A stretch of 64,000 bases of DNA, taken from Clostridiales bacterium. Lineage in GTDB: Bacteria; Bacillota; Clostridia; Lachnospirales; Lachnospiraceae. The notes beneath the pieces were generated by a model. It searched no databases. It was not told where the DNA came from and saw only the letters and a program-made list of their open reading frames with translations. The position numbers were made by a program, and so were the translations under genes. The DNA is taken from positions 1-64,000 of the forward strand of contig JAGZHZ010000015.1 of NCBI GenBank assembly GCA_018366495.1, written 5' to 3'. Below are positions 52,275 to 61,157 of the stretch, one piece after another; the first letter of the stretch is position 1, and each line of letters opens with the position of its first letter.

Positions 52275-53450
52275 TTAATCAAAAAGATTTGTCTCTTTTG
52301 GGCTGCGGCTCAGAGCAATTTTGATTACCTTATCTTCTTCTTTATTGACAGTGATTGTCACTCCATAATATTTATCATCAAAGCTTGGAATAAAGTAAGA
52401 ATCCAGAGAAGATCCTTCTTCTTTTTCGTATGTAGTTCCCTCCAACGCTGCTTCCAAATCCGCTGTGTTCATGTTAAATGTAATGCCATTCTGCAGTTTT
52501 ACCGGAATTACAGTTGAAAAATCATCATTATAGATGTCTACAACAAAACAGTTTTCCACTGCGGTTGCATTCTCTGCATAATTTTTAATACCGATCCGGA
52601 ATTTCTGATTGTCTTTTGTCAGATAATATCCGTATCCGCTGTCTTTTCCCGCAATCACTTCGCTGTTATCATTATACAGGATATCCCATCCATTTTCTAA
52701 AAATGCACTGACAGGAGCCGGAATCTTATACAAATGTCCATCAATCTCTGCAATACAGGAGGACAGATCATTTCCAAGTTCCGTCGGCGCCTGATACTGT
52801 GTCACAACTTCCGGTACTTCCTCGCTGACGGTATCCTCTTCCAGATCTTCCGGCACAGTCAGACATCTGACAGACACTTCGTTTACTGTTTTTGATTCCG
52901 CATCAATATAGATTTCTACTCTGCTGTAATAGTCATCCAGTTCATATGTCAGCTTTACATAAGAATCTGATTCATATACGTCAGAAGCCGGTCCATAGGC
53001 CGCCTCCACATCTTCTCTTGTGGAAACATGGTAAGCGATTCCTTTCGGCAGTTCAAAACTCATCTGATCTTCCATATAATAATCATCCAGAGAAATTCCT
53101 GCTACATAGCATTCACTCAGAGGCTTTGTATTAATGCCAAAATTTATAAATGTAACATTTGCACGCACACGTCCTAATTTCATTCCAACAGAGCCATAGC
53201 TGTTCGGTTCCAGCTTTTCATCACTTTCTACTCCGTCAAATTTCCATCCCTTTTCTTCAAATTCTTCATATTTCATAGGGAATTGATACAGTTGTCCATC
53301 GATCTTAATCTGAAAACTATAGATGTCATCCGACATCTCTTCAGCTGATGCTGCTGTGGCTGTGGCACTGTTTGCTTCCGGTTCTGCGGCAGATACAGGC
53401 ATCACTGCGAGACAAAATGCTGTTGCTAATATAAGTGCTCTCTTTTTCAT
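52275..53450 (-). CDS. Secreted protein of unknown function, tandem-domain paralogue
   Basis: 391 aa from ATG 53450 (GTAGGAGG upstream). Signal peptide MKKRALILATAFCLAVMPVSA. Two copies of the same domain as in the downstream gene: one from about 43 (IYSFQIKIDGQLYQFPMKYEEFEEKGW), one from about 240 (SCIAEIDGHLYKIPAPVSAFLENGW), each with a 'cVAGISLDDY / CFVVDIYNDDF' strand and a 'LPKGIAYHVSTREDVEAAYG / LQNGITFNMNTADLEAALEG' segment. The repeated layout suggests duplication of a domain and then of the gene. No catalytic residues recognised. Confidence 0.75.
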   Translation of the reverse strand: MKKRALILATAFCLAVMPVSAAEPEANSATATAASAEEMSDDIYSFQIKIDGQLYQFPMKYEEFEEKGWKFDGVESDEKLEPNSYGSVGMKLGRVRANVTFINFGINTKPLSECYVAGISLDDYYMEDQMSFELPKGIAYHVSTREDVEAAYGPASDVYESDSYVKLTYELDDYYSRVEIYIDAESKTVNEVSVRCLTVPEDLEEDTVSEEVPEVVTQYQAPTELGNDLSSCIAEIDGHLYKIPAPVSAFLENGWDILYNDNSEVIAGKDSGYGYYLTKDNQKFRIGIKNYAENATAVENCFVVDIYNDDFSTVIPVKLQNGITFNMNTADLEAALEGTTYEKEEGSSLDSYFIPSFDDKYYGVTITVNKEEDKVIKIALSRSPKETNLFD

Positions 53451-53525
53451 GATTTTTCCTCCTACATCTTTTTGTTTCACAATTTTTTCTTTATTATAGC
53501 AATCTCATCTGGAAATGTAAAGCTG

Positions 53526-53576
53526 AAAAAAAAGAACATTTACCGATTATTTCTCCTCGATAAATGTTCTTTTTTT
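53526..53576 (-). terminator. Terminator of purA
   Basis: On the minus strand AAAGAACATTTA (53573-53562 region) pairs with TAAATGTTCTTT, closing a loop of about 18 bases and followed by a long T run (53533-53526). It begins at the stop codon of purA. Confidence 0.87.
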
Positions 53577-54860
53577 CTATTTTGTACGATAAATAATATC
53601 GTCTCTTCCTGGTCCGTTTGAGATCATAGTGATCGGGAATCCAATCTGTTCTTCCACAAATTCAATGTATTTTCTGCAGTTTTCCGGCAGATCTTCATAC
53701 TTTTTGATGCCGCGGATATCACATTTCCATCCTGGGAGTGTTTTCAACACCGGTTTTGCCTTTTCCAAAAGGGAAGTTGTCGGGAATTCTGTCGTCACTT
53801 CTCCATTAATCTCATAGCCGACGCATACTGGAATCTCATCCAGATATCCCAGAACATCCAGTACAGTGAATGCCACATCTGTTGTCCCCTGAATTCTGCA
53901 GCCATATTTGGAAGCCACACAGTCAAACCATCCCATTCTTCTCGGGCGTCCTGTCGTAGCGCCATATTCTCCGCCGTCGCCGCCGCGTCTTCTCAGCTCA
54001 TCCGCTTCTTCTCCAAAGATCTCGCTGACAAATGCGCCTGCTCCGACTGCGCTGGAGTATGCTTTGCAGACTGTGATAATCTTTTTGATTTCATACGGTG
54101 GAATTCCTGCTCCGATTGCACCATATGCAGCCAGGGTAGAAGAAGAAGTTACCATCGGATAAATTCCATGATCCGGATCTTTCAGAGAACCAAGCTGACC
54201 TTCCAGAAGAATCTCTTTTCCCTCTTTGATTGCATTCCACAGATAAGACGAAACGTCGCATACATACGGAGCAATCATCTCTTTGTATTCCATTAATTCT
54301 TCATAAATCTTCTCCGGATCAAGCACTGGTTTATGATACAGATGCTCCAGAATAACGCTCTTTGTCTCACATACTCTGCGCACTTTTGCCATCAGTTCCT
54401 CTTTGTCTTCAAACAGCTCGCTGACCTGAAAACCAATTTTTGCATATTTGTCAGAATAAAACGGAGCAATTCCTGATTTTGTAGAACCGAATGAATTTTT
54501 TCCAAGTCTTTCTTCCTCATACTGGTCAAACAGCACATGATAAGACATCACCATCTGTGCGCGATCGGAAACCTTAATCTTCGGCATTGGAACACCGCGA
54601 TCCACGATTCCCTGAATTTCGCTGAACAGAACAGGGATATTAAGTGCCACTCCATTTCCGATTACACTTGTTGTGTGATCATAAAAGACTCCGGATGGCA
54701 GTGTATGCAAAGCAAATTTTCCATAATCGTTGATAATGGTATGCCCTGCATTCGCACCGCCCTGGAAACGAACAATGATATCGGCCTCTTTTCCGAGCAT
54801 ATCCGTAATTTTTCCTTTTCCTTCGTCTCCCCAGTTCGCTCCTACTACTGCTTTTACCAT
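53577..54860 (-). CDS. purA: Adenylosuccinate synthetase
   Basis: 427 aa. It joins IMP and aspartate with GTP to form adenylosuccinate in AMP synthesis. Start motif VVGANWGDEGKGKITD (P-loop-like GDEGKGK), then QGGANAGHTI, GSTKSGIAPFYSDK, LLEGQLGSLKDPDHG, TTGRPRRMGWFDCV and GPGRDDIIY at the end. GGAGG precedes the ATG. It follows purB on the same strand, the expected pathway pair. Confidence 0.98.
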   Translation of the reverse strand: MVKAVVGANWGDEGKGKITDMLGKEADIIVRFQGGANAGHTIINDYGKFALHTLPSGVFYDHTTSVIGNGVALNIPVLFSEIQGIVDRGVPMPKIKVSDRAQMVMSYHVLFDQYEEERLGKNSFGSTKSGIAPFYSDKYAKIGFQVSELFEDKEELMAKVRRVCETKSVILEHLYHKPVLDPEKIYEELMEYKEMIAPYVCDVSSYLWNAIKEGKEILLEGQLGSLKDPDHGIYPMVTSSSTLAAYGAIGAGIPPYEIKKIITVCKAYSSAVGAGAFVSEIFGEEADELRRRGGDGGEYGATTGRPRRMGWFDCVASKYGCRIQGTTDVAFTVLDVLGYLDEIPVCVGYEINGEVTTEFPTTSLLEKAKPVLKTLPGWKCDIRGIKKYEDLPENCRKYIEFVEEQIGFPITMISNGPGRDDIIYRTK

Positions 54861-54934
54861 AAATTTTTCCTCCTGTTGTTATTTCACAACTTTTTTTCCT
54901 GCTTTTACACAATCTCTTTTACAGAGACAATAAG

Positions 54935-54956
54935 GGATGCCGCAGATGCGGCAGCC
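54935..54956 (-). terminator. Possible attenuating hairpin between purB and purA
   Basis: GGGCTGCCGCA and TGCGGCATCCC (minus strand, 54956-54935) form an 11-bp stem with one mismatch and a tiny loop; the tail TTATTG is poor in T. It could reduce purA transcription from the purB promoter. Confidence 0.35.
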
Positions 54957-54965
54957 CTCTGGCTT

Positions 54966-56396
54966 TTATACATTGATTTCTGCTTTCATTCCAAGCACAT
55001 CTTTGTGTGCCTCCAAAACTGGATTTACCACTTTCGTCAGGAATGCGCTTACCTGTTCTTTCGCTCTTCCTGTATATTTTGCAGGATCCATTGTTTTCTG
55101 CAGATCTTCCAAAGACATATTGAATGCCGGATCGGCTGCGATCAATTCTAAGAGATTGTTGTCAAGACCTTTCTCTTTTACATTTCTTCCTGCTTCCATA
55201 GACAGAGTACGGATCTTCTCATGCAGTTCCTGTCTGTCTCCGCCTGCTTTTACGGCATCCATCATAATATTTTCAGTTGCCATAAATGGCAGTTCTGCGC
55301 GCAGACGTTTTTCAATTACCTTTGGATAGACAACCAGACCGTCAACAACATTTAAGCACAGGTCCAGAATACCATCAATCGCAAGGAATCCTTCTGGAAT
55401 GGAAAGACGTTTGTTTGCAGAGTCGTCCAGTGTTCTCTCAAACCACTGTGTCGCAGATGTGATTGCCGGATTCATCGCATCCACCATCACAAATCTGGAC
55501 AGGGAAGCAATTCTCTCGCTTCTCATCGGATTTCTCTTATATGCCATCGCTGAAGATCCGATCTGTGTCTTCTCAAATGGTTCTTCCACTTCTTTTAAGT
55601 GCTGGAGCAGACGAATATCATTTGAGAATTTATGTGCGCTTGCCGCAATTCCTGCAAGTACATTCAATACTCTTGTATCTACTTTTCTGGAATAAGTCTG
55701 TCCGGAAACAGGATAACATTCTTTGAATCCCATTTTTTTCGCAATCATCGGATCAATCTTATCGATCGTCTCATGATCTCCGTCGAACAGTTCCAAAAAG
55801 CTTGCCTGTGTTCCTGTTGTTCCCTTGGATCCCAAAAGTTTCATTGTGCTAAGTACATAATTCAGATCCTCCAGATCCATCAAAAACTCCTGCATCCACA
55901 AGGTTGCACGCTTTCCTACTGTTGTCGGCTGTGCCGGCTGGAAATGTGTAAATGCAAGTGTCGGCAATTCTTTATATTCATCAGCGAATTTTGCAAGTTC
56001 TGCAATTACATTGACCAGCTTCTTCTGAACCAGTTTCAATGCTTCTGTCATCACAATAATGTCTGTATTATCGCCAACATAGCATGACGTTGCCCCTAAA
56101 TGAATGATTCCTTTTGCTTTTGGACACTGTACGCCGTAAGCATAGACGTGAGACATCACATCGTGTCTTACGATTTTTTCTCTTTCTTTTGCCACGTCAT
56201 AATTGATGTCATCTGCATGTGCTTTCAGCTCTTCAATCTGTTCTTCTGTGATGTTCAGCCCCAGCTCTTTCTCTGTCTCTGCCAGAGCAATCCACAGCTT
56301 TCTCCATGTACGGAATTTCATATCCGGTGAAAAAATATACTGCATTTCTTTGCTGGCATAGCGCTCAGACAACGGGCTCTGATATCTGTCAGTCAT
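54966..56396 (-). CDS. purB: Adenylosuccinate lyase
   Basis: 476 aa from ATG 56396, with GGAG nine bases upstream. It cleaves SAICAR and adenylosuccinate, releasing fumarate. Motifs: SPLSERYASKEM at the start, GATSCYVGDNTDI, LAFTHFQPAQPTTVGKR (catalytic His region), GTTGTQASFLELF, and the fumarase/aspartase signature QIGSSAMAYKRNPMRSERI. It belongs to the longer PurB subgroup (about 475 aa). Confidence 0.98.
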   Translation of the reverse strand: MTDRYQSPLSERYASKEMQYIFSPDMKFRTWRKLWIALAETEKELGLNITEEQIEELKAHADDINYDVAKEREKIVRHDVMSHVYAYGVQCPKAKGIIHLGATSCYVGDNTDIIVMTEALKLVQKKLVNVIAELAKFADEYKELPTLAFTHFQPAQPTTVGKRATLWMQEFLMDLEDLNYVLSTMKLLGSKGTTGTQASFLELFDGDHETIDKIDPMIAKKMGFKECYPVSGQTYSRKVDTRVLNVLAGIAASAHKFSNDIRLLQHLKEVEEPFEKTQIGSSAMAYKRNPMRSERIASLSRFVMVDAMNPAITSATQWFERTLDDSANKRLSIPEGFLAIDGILDLCLNVVDGLVVYPKVIEKRLRAELPFMATENIMMDAVKAGGDRQELHEKIRTLSMEAGRNVKEKGLDNNLLELIAADPAFNMSLEDLQKTMDPAKYTGRAKEQVSAFLTKVVNPVLEAHKDVLGMKAEINV

Positions 56397-56491
56397 AGTA
56401 CGTTCTCCTTTTCTTATAATCCAAGGCATTTAAATATTTCTTTAAAGTAAATTTAAATTTTCGGCTTTGGTTTTTGAATCGTTTCGGCTAC

Positions 56492-56520
56492 ATTATACCT
56501 TGCATTTTGTCAGAAAGCAA
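56492..56520 (-). promoter_or_regulatory. purB promoter
   Basis: Minus strand TTGCTT (56520-56515), a 17-bp spacer and a perfect TATAAT (56497-56492), 96 bp upstream of the ATG. No purine riboswitch is visible in the leader. Confidence 0.68.
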
Positions 56521-56539
56521 GTAATTCTGTTCAAACGTT

Positions 56540-57307
56540 TTATACCTCGTTAAATTTCCCCAAAAATTCTCTCATGCGCGGATTGTCAGAATGAAAAAGT
56601 TCCTCCGGTGTTCCCTGCTCTGCAATGACTCCCTGATCCATAAATATAATATGATCGGCAACATTGCGGGCAAAGTTCATCTCATGTGTCACAATCACCA
56701 TCGTCATATGTTCTGCTGCCAGATCTTTGATAACTTTCAAAATTTCCCCTGTCAGTTCCGGATCAAGAGCTGATGTCGGCTCATCAAAAAAAAGAACATT
56801 CGGTCGCAGCGCCAGAGCACGGGCGATTGATACTCTCTGCTGCTGGCCGCCGGAGAGCTGAAATGGATAATAATTTTCTTTATCTGACAGTCCCATCTTT
56901 TTCAGCAGTTCTCTTGCCTCTTCCACGACTTCCGCCTTTTTTCTTTTCTGCACTCGAATCGGCGCATCAATAATATTTTTCAGTACCGTATAATGAGGAA
57001 ACAGATGAAAGCTCTGAAAAACAAGGCCAAAATTTCTCCGGATTCTTTTCAGATCTGCTGTTGAGGCATAAATACTTTTTCCATTTTCCCCCTCTTTGAC
57101 CGCTTCCTCACCCAGATAGCTAAGACTTCCGCAGTCCATTTTTTCAAGCAGTGTCGCACAGCGAAGAAGTGTTGATTTTCCTGAGCCGGAAGGACCAATG
57201 ATTGCGAGCACTTCGCCTTTTTTTACTGTCAGTGAAATATCTTTGAGCACTTCCAGATCCCCGAAACTCTTTTTGATATGTCTGATTTCCACATAATCTG
57301 CACTCAT
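56540..57307 (-). CDS. Polar amino acid ABC transporter ATPase (GlnQ-like)
   Basis: 255 aa. Walker A IGPSGSGKST (36-45), Q-loop VFQSFHLFPHYTVL, signature LSGGQQQRVSIARAL, Walker B VLFFDEPTSALDPE and switch His in VTHEMNF. The PTSALDPE run and overall size match the GlnQ/HisP/ArtP group. It powers uptake by the permease gene 16 bp upstream and the binding protein. The exact amino acid cannot be deduced; the three are cotranscribed. Confidence 0.94.
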   Translation of the reverse strand: MSADYVEIRHIKKSFGDLEVLKDISLTVKKGEVLAIIGPSGSGKSTLLRCATLLEKMDCGSLSYLGEEAVKEGENGKSIYASTADLKRIRRNFGLVFQSFHLFPHYTVLKNIIDAPIRVQKRKKAEVVEEARELLKKMGLSDKENYYPFQLSGGQQQRVSIARALALRPNVLFFDEPTSALDPELTGEILKVIKDLAAEHMTMVIVTHEMNFARNVADHIIFMDQGVIAEQGTPEELFHSDNPRMREFLGKFNEV

Positions 57308-57323
57308 ATCTTCCCTGTCCTCC

Positions 57324-57974
57324 TTATTTATAATAATTCATCTTCTTTTCAATAAATTCCATCACAGCTGCCACCACGAAATTAAAGATATAATAAAAAA
57401 TACCAGCTGCAACATACGGCATAATGCTCGTCTGTGAGGAAGCAAGCGCTTTTGCCATTGTAAACATCTCTGAGACCGAAATCACGAATGCCAGTGATGT
57501 ATCTTTTACAAGGGTGATCACTTCATTTGTGACAGACGGCAAAATTCTCTTGATTACCTGCGGCAGAATAATCAAGAAAAATGTCTGTACCTTGTTATAT
57601 CCCAGAAGCTGTGCCGCCTCATACTGTCCTGACGGCATGGATTCAATCCCGCTTCTGTAAATCTCCGCAAAATATGCTGCATAATTCAGCACAAATCCGA
57701 TAATCACTGCAATATATCGGTATGATCTTGAAATCTGCATTCCAAAAATATAATATGGTCCAAAATAAACTACCATCAGCTGCAGCATCAAAGGCGTTCC
57801 TCGCATGATGGAAATGTATAATTTTGCCGTATTGCGCAACAGACTATTTTTTGACATACGCCAAAATGTAACGCCCAATCCCAGCGGCAGAGAAAACAGC
57901 AGCGTCAGTCCGAAAATTGTGATTGTCATTGCCATTCCGCTTCCAAGCTGAGAGCACATTGTTGAAAAATCCAT
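57324..57974 (-). CDS. Polar amino acid ABC transporter permease
   Basis: 216 aa with about five TM segments. The family motif is present: MRGTPLMLQLMVVYF near residue 58-72, and the coupling helix region AAQLLGYNKVQTFFLIILPQ with the EAA-type loop YEAAQLLG. It belongs to the HisMQ group and probably homodimerises because there is only one permease gene. GGAGG precedes the ATG. A terminator hairpin separates it from the binding-protein gene. Confidence 0.94.
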   Translation of the reverse strand: MDFSTMCSQLGSGMAMTITIFGLTLLFSLPLGLGVTFWRMSKNSLLRNTAKLYISIMRGTPLMLQLMVVYFGPYYIFGMQISRSYRYIAVIIGFVLNYAAYFAEIYRSGIESMPSGQYEAAQLLGYNKVQTFFLIILPQVIKRILPSVTNEVITLVKDTSLAFVISVSEMFTMAKALASSQTSIMPYVAAGIFYYIFNFVVAAVMEFIEKKMNYYK

Positions 57975-58045
57975 CTCTTCTCCTCCTGTAGTCTTTTATC
58001 TTTCCTTTACTTCCCATCAGAGTGGAGCCGGATTGCTCCCTCCGC

Positions 58046-58082
58046 ACAAAAAGGGCTGCTGCTCTCTCTGCAACAGCCCTTT
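58046..58082 (-). terminator. Intra-operon terminator after the binding-protein gene
   Basis: AAAGGGCTG/CAGCCCTTT (minus strand 58082-58074 with 58058-58050) forms a 9-bp stem, with more pairs in the loop, and five T follow. It lies between the binding-protein stop and the permease start, so it probably limits the permease and ATPase transcript relative to the binding protein. Confidence 0.75.
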
Positions 58083-58104
58083 CACTGTCTTTTTCTTTTC
58101 TGCT

Positions 58105-58878
58105 TTATTTTCCGATCGTTGTGATGTCCTTGCCGAACCACTTTTCTGAAATCTCTGCAAGTGTTCCGTCTTCTGCCATCTCTTCAAGCGCTGCCTGTAC
58201 CTGGTCTCTCAATTCTTCATTTCCCTTTTTAAATCCGATTCCATATTTCTCTTCAGCCAGAGCTTCTTCCAAAACGATAAATTCTGCATCTCTTTTCTCG
58301 ATTTGATAGCTGGCAACAACATCATCCATGGCGATGGCATCGACTGCACCTGCCTCCAGATCCATAAATGCAGTATTATAATCTGCAACTGTCAAGAGCG
58401 CTCCAAAGCTTCCCGTCAAATCAGCATTTTCTTCTTCCTTCAGCGCTGCCTCTGCGCTGGAATCAATCTGCACATCCACAGTCATCCCTGCCAAATCTTC
58501 CAGAGTCGTAATTCCGGAATCTTTTTTCACTACAAATACCTGTTTATTGGCCATATAAGGTTCTGACCATGTATAATTATCTTCTCTTCCTGTCATAGTA
58601 AAGCCATTCCAGATACAATCAATCGTTCCAGAATCCAGCTCCATATCTTTCGCATCCCATGCAATCGGCTGATATACAATTTCTTTTCCAAGCCGTTCTG
58701 CAACTTCTGCTGCAAGTTCCAGATCAAAGCCTGTAAATTCTCCGTCGTCTCCTACAAATCCCATCGGCGGAAAATCCTGATCAAATCCAACTGTAAAAGT
58801 ATCCGCTGCTGCTGCCACAGAAAGTGAAGAGGCAGCGATCGCTGCTATTGCCAATACACATATTATTTTTCTTTTCAT
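58105..58878 (-). CDS. Polar amino acid-binding protein of an ABC transporter
   Basis: 257 aa with a signal peptide (VLAIAAIAASSLSVAAAA, cleavage near residue 25; no lipobox Cys). SBP family 3 features: FTVGFDQDFPPMGFVGDDGEFTGFDLELAAEVAERLG (parts), then WNGFTMTGREDNYTWSEPYM and LEDLAGMTVDVQIDSSAEAAL. The FDLELA and DxxWNGF patterns are typical of amino-acid and opine binding proteins. It is the first gene of the operon. The 173-bp upstream region has a TATAAT at 58902-58907 but no -35 at normal distance; no T-box is visible. Confidence 0.93.
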   Translation of the reverse strand: MKRKIICVLAIAAIAASSLSVAAAADTFTVGFDQDFPPMGFVGDDGEFTGFDLELAAEVAERLGKEIVYQPIAWDAKDMELDSGTIDCIWNGFTMTGREDNYTWSEPYMANKQVFVVKKDSGITTLEDLAGMTVDVQIDSSAEAALKEEENADLTGSFGALLTVADYNTAFMDLEAGAVDAIAMDDVVASYQIEKRDAEFIVLEEALAEEKYGIGFKKGNEELRDQVQAALEEMAEDGTLAEISEKWFGKDITTIGK

Positions 58879-59051
58879 AATTATACTCCTCCATGTCTAA
58901 ATTATAAGGCTTCATCTTTGCCATCCTTTGCATCTGTGTCAAATTTCGTCACTTGATTGATTGACCACTCTACCTTGCTAAATTATGAAACCTATCTTAT
59001 CATGGAAATATGATTTTGTCAACAGAAAGCTGTCTGTCTGACAAAGACATT

Positions 59052-59849
59052 TTAGGAACTTGTACTTTTATGATACGTCTCTTTGCATTCTTCAAAAAAT
59101 TCTTCTGGCGTCATACTCTTCAACCGCTCACTCAGCACATGATCCTGTGCTTTTTCATAGATTCTTTTCTGTTCCTGCTTCAGTTCTTCCCATTTCTCCT
59201 GCGGTTCTCCCAATTCCTGCAGCCGTTCTTTTCCTTCCTCTTCCTCCAGATACATCGGCAGAAGAAGCAGATATCTGCGATAACTCTCTTTCGACTGCAG
59301 AATCTGAAACGACTGCCACAGACAGTCGGCAGCTTCCTCAAACAAAAACATTTTTGCGTATGCGACAGCCATATTGTTTAAAACAGATGCATAAAACTGC
59401 ACGCCCAATTTTCCCGGATTTCGTTCTTTTAAAATCTGATAGTATTCCTGGATGGCGTTCATATACATTTCATATTCTACCAGATAGTCTGCTTTTACTT
59501 TCTTTCTGATATCAGACGGCTGGATTTCAATTTTAGAGATCTCTTCCTGCATCTTTCTGAATTCACTGTGAGACAGATAGCCGATCTCTTTAAAAATCGG
59601 AAGTATAAAGTCTCCTATACTGCCCCCTCTCTCCAGCTGATCGGAAAGACGCCGATAAAGCCCTTCCAGTCCAAGCTCATCTCTGATCCAGCTGCACAGT
59701 TTCTCATTTACGAGCGTCTGATCAATCAAATAAATATTATTCTGGAGATAAAAGCACAGTTCTTCGATCGAATAAATATTTGTGCTGATGCTCTCGATGT
59801 AATACGGATTTTTTGCCTGACGAATCTGGCACAGCCGACACCCACTCAT
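59052..59849 (-). CDS. Helical-repeat protein of the DUF5716/DUF5717-like operon
   Basis: 265 aa from ATG 59849, overlapping the preceding stop by 4 bp (ATGA), with AAGGGG upstream. An N-terminal CRLCQIRQAKNPYYIESI contains CxxC. Residues 30-110 are helical; residues 120-240 look like TPR-type helix pairs (YEMYMNAIQEYYQILKER, FYASVLNNMAVAYAKMFLFEEAADCLWQSFQIL). No enzyme motif. It is the third gene after the DUF5717-like and Hsp70-like genes and is translationally coupled to the latter, so it should act with them. Confidence 0.75.
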   Translation of the reverse strand: MSGCRLCQIRQAKNPYYIESISTNIYSIEELCFYLQNNIYLIDQTLVNEKLCSWIRDELGLEGLYRRLSDQLERGGSIGDFILPIFKEIGYLSHSEFRKMQEEISKIEIQPSDIRKKVKADYLVEYEMYMNAIQEYYQILKERNPGKLGVQFYASVLNNMAVAYAKMFLFEEAADCLWQSFQILQSKESYRRYLLLLPMYLEEEEGKERLQELGEPQEKWEELKQEQKRIYEKAQDHVLSERLKSMTPEEFFEECKETYHKSTSS

Positions 59850-61144
59850 ACGCATTCCCCTTTCTTTAAGTCGATCCGTTTTTCCCATACTTTTCCTGAT
59901 GAGCGGTAAAGTCCTCCGAATCCCAGATCGGAAAGACGCACCTGACATGTATGCTGATCTAAAAAGCTCACCGTCATACGGATTCTCACTGTTCTGTCAG
60001 GACGATTCTTAATCGGATCAATAAAAATCGTCTCCTGGCTTATCTCCCCTGTCCGCATCTCTTTTATCAATAAAGTAACTTCATTTGTATTGTCCAGTAT
60101 AAAATCGCACTCATGATATGCTTCATACCAGTTCGCTCCCGCTGTGATAATTGGATAGTAATTTTCTTTTCCGCGCATCAGCATATTCATACCGATGTTA
60201 AAATGAACCATCTCCGGACTGTCATACAAAAAGCCGTCTGTCTTTTTCTCCCCCGTTCTCTGAAGCGCCCCATAACAGGCCCCTTTTGTATAGAGATTTT
60301 TTCCTGCGAAACCGTGGCGGCGTTTACTGCATAAAAATTTTACGCACGGCTGCGCCCATTCTTCCAGAAACTCATCTCCCACCAGATATATCGAAGAATA
60401 AGGTGTGTTTTTAAAAAGATTTTCAATCATTTCCTGAAATCTACGCGCTTTTTCCTCTCCCCAGCGTCCCTCGCCCACTCTCCTGCGGAGCCGCTCATCC
60501 AGCGTTAAAAAGCCCTTTTTTTCAATATGAACCATCGCCGGTTTTGTCTGATAATCTGTATAAAAATCATATACGACAATCGTATCTTTTTCATACTCAA
60601 ACAGTCCCACATGGTACGTCCACAGTGTTTTCTTCTGATTGATCATAAAATAGTAAAAGCTCTCCATGTGATCCTGAAAAAAGATATTATTTTTTGAAAT
60701 TCCAATTTCAATCAGTGCCTTTTTTAATATACTGATAAACGGTTCTCTCATCTCCTCCATCGTCACTGCAATCGCCATCTGATCGAGCGTTCCTGTTCCA
60801 GATAAAAGTCCCAGACATTCTTTTATAAAAATTCCGATCAGATTCGTTATAGAGATGCTTTCTTTTTCTAATTCTACCGGCTGCTGCAGTTCCATCAAAC
60901 GCACCAGATCATTTAAAAAATATCCATCTGCTCGTTCTTCCTCCAATTTCAGAGCATCTGCCCCAAAATACCACTCGCTTTCCCCTTTCAGCTGAAACAG
61001 ACACGTCGGTATCAGATATTTTTCATTTCCTGCCACTGTGCTGACCGTCACCGGTTCATCTTTGCTTCGGTTATAAAATGTAATCTGGGAATATTCTCTG
61101 CCGAGATCAAACCCGACAATCGTTCTATGCTGTTCCCTTATCAC
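59846..61144 (-). CDS. Hsp70/actin-fold ATPase-like protein (DUF5716-like)
   Basis: 432 aa. The N-terminus IVGFDLGREYSQITFY (9-24) is the phosphate-1 loop of the Hsp70/actin superfamily, with Gly-x-Asp-x-Gly. Further on, MAIAVTMEEMREPFISILKKALIEIG resembles lobe I, and IYLVGDEFLEEWAQPCVKFL (about 255-275) matches the adenosine segment; TKGACYGAL follows. The C-terminal 110 residues form a beta-rich domain (DFILDNTNEVTLLIKE, VRIRMTVSFLDQHTCQVRLSDLGFGG). I recall such proteins catalogued as DUF5716 in gut Firmicutes. It lies 13 bp from the 945-aa protein and is coupled to the TPR-like gene. Function unknown; chaperone-like activity is inference. Confidence 0.8.
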   Translation of the reverse strand: MIREQHRTIVGFDLGREYSQITFYNRSKDEPVTVSTVAGNEKYLIPTCLFQLKGESEWYFGADALKLEEERADGYFLNDLVRLMELQQPVELEKESISITNLIGIFIKECLGLLSGTGTLDQMAIAVTMEEMREPFISILKKALIEIGISKNNIFFQDHMESFYYFMINQKKTLWTYHVGLFEYEKDTIVVYDFYTDYQTKPAMVHIEKKGFLTLDERLRRRVGEGRWGEEKARRFQEMIENLFKNTPYSSIYLVGDEFLEEWAQPCVKFLCSKRRHGFAGKNLYTKGACYGALQRTGEKKTDGFLYDSPEMVHFNIGMNMLMRGKENYYPIITAGANWYEAYHECDFILDNTNEVTLLIKEMRTGEISQETIFIDPIKNRPDRTVRIRMTVSFLDQHTCQVRLSDLGFGGLYRSSGKVWEKRIDLKKGECV

Positions 61145-61157
61145 GTCGACTTCCCCC

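Noticed and set aside
58879..59051. T-box or other riboswitch upstream of the amino acid transporter
   Set aside because: No T-box sequence, antiterminator or stable stem was visible in this 173-bp stretch.
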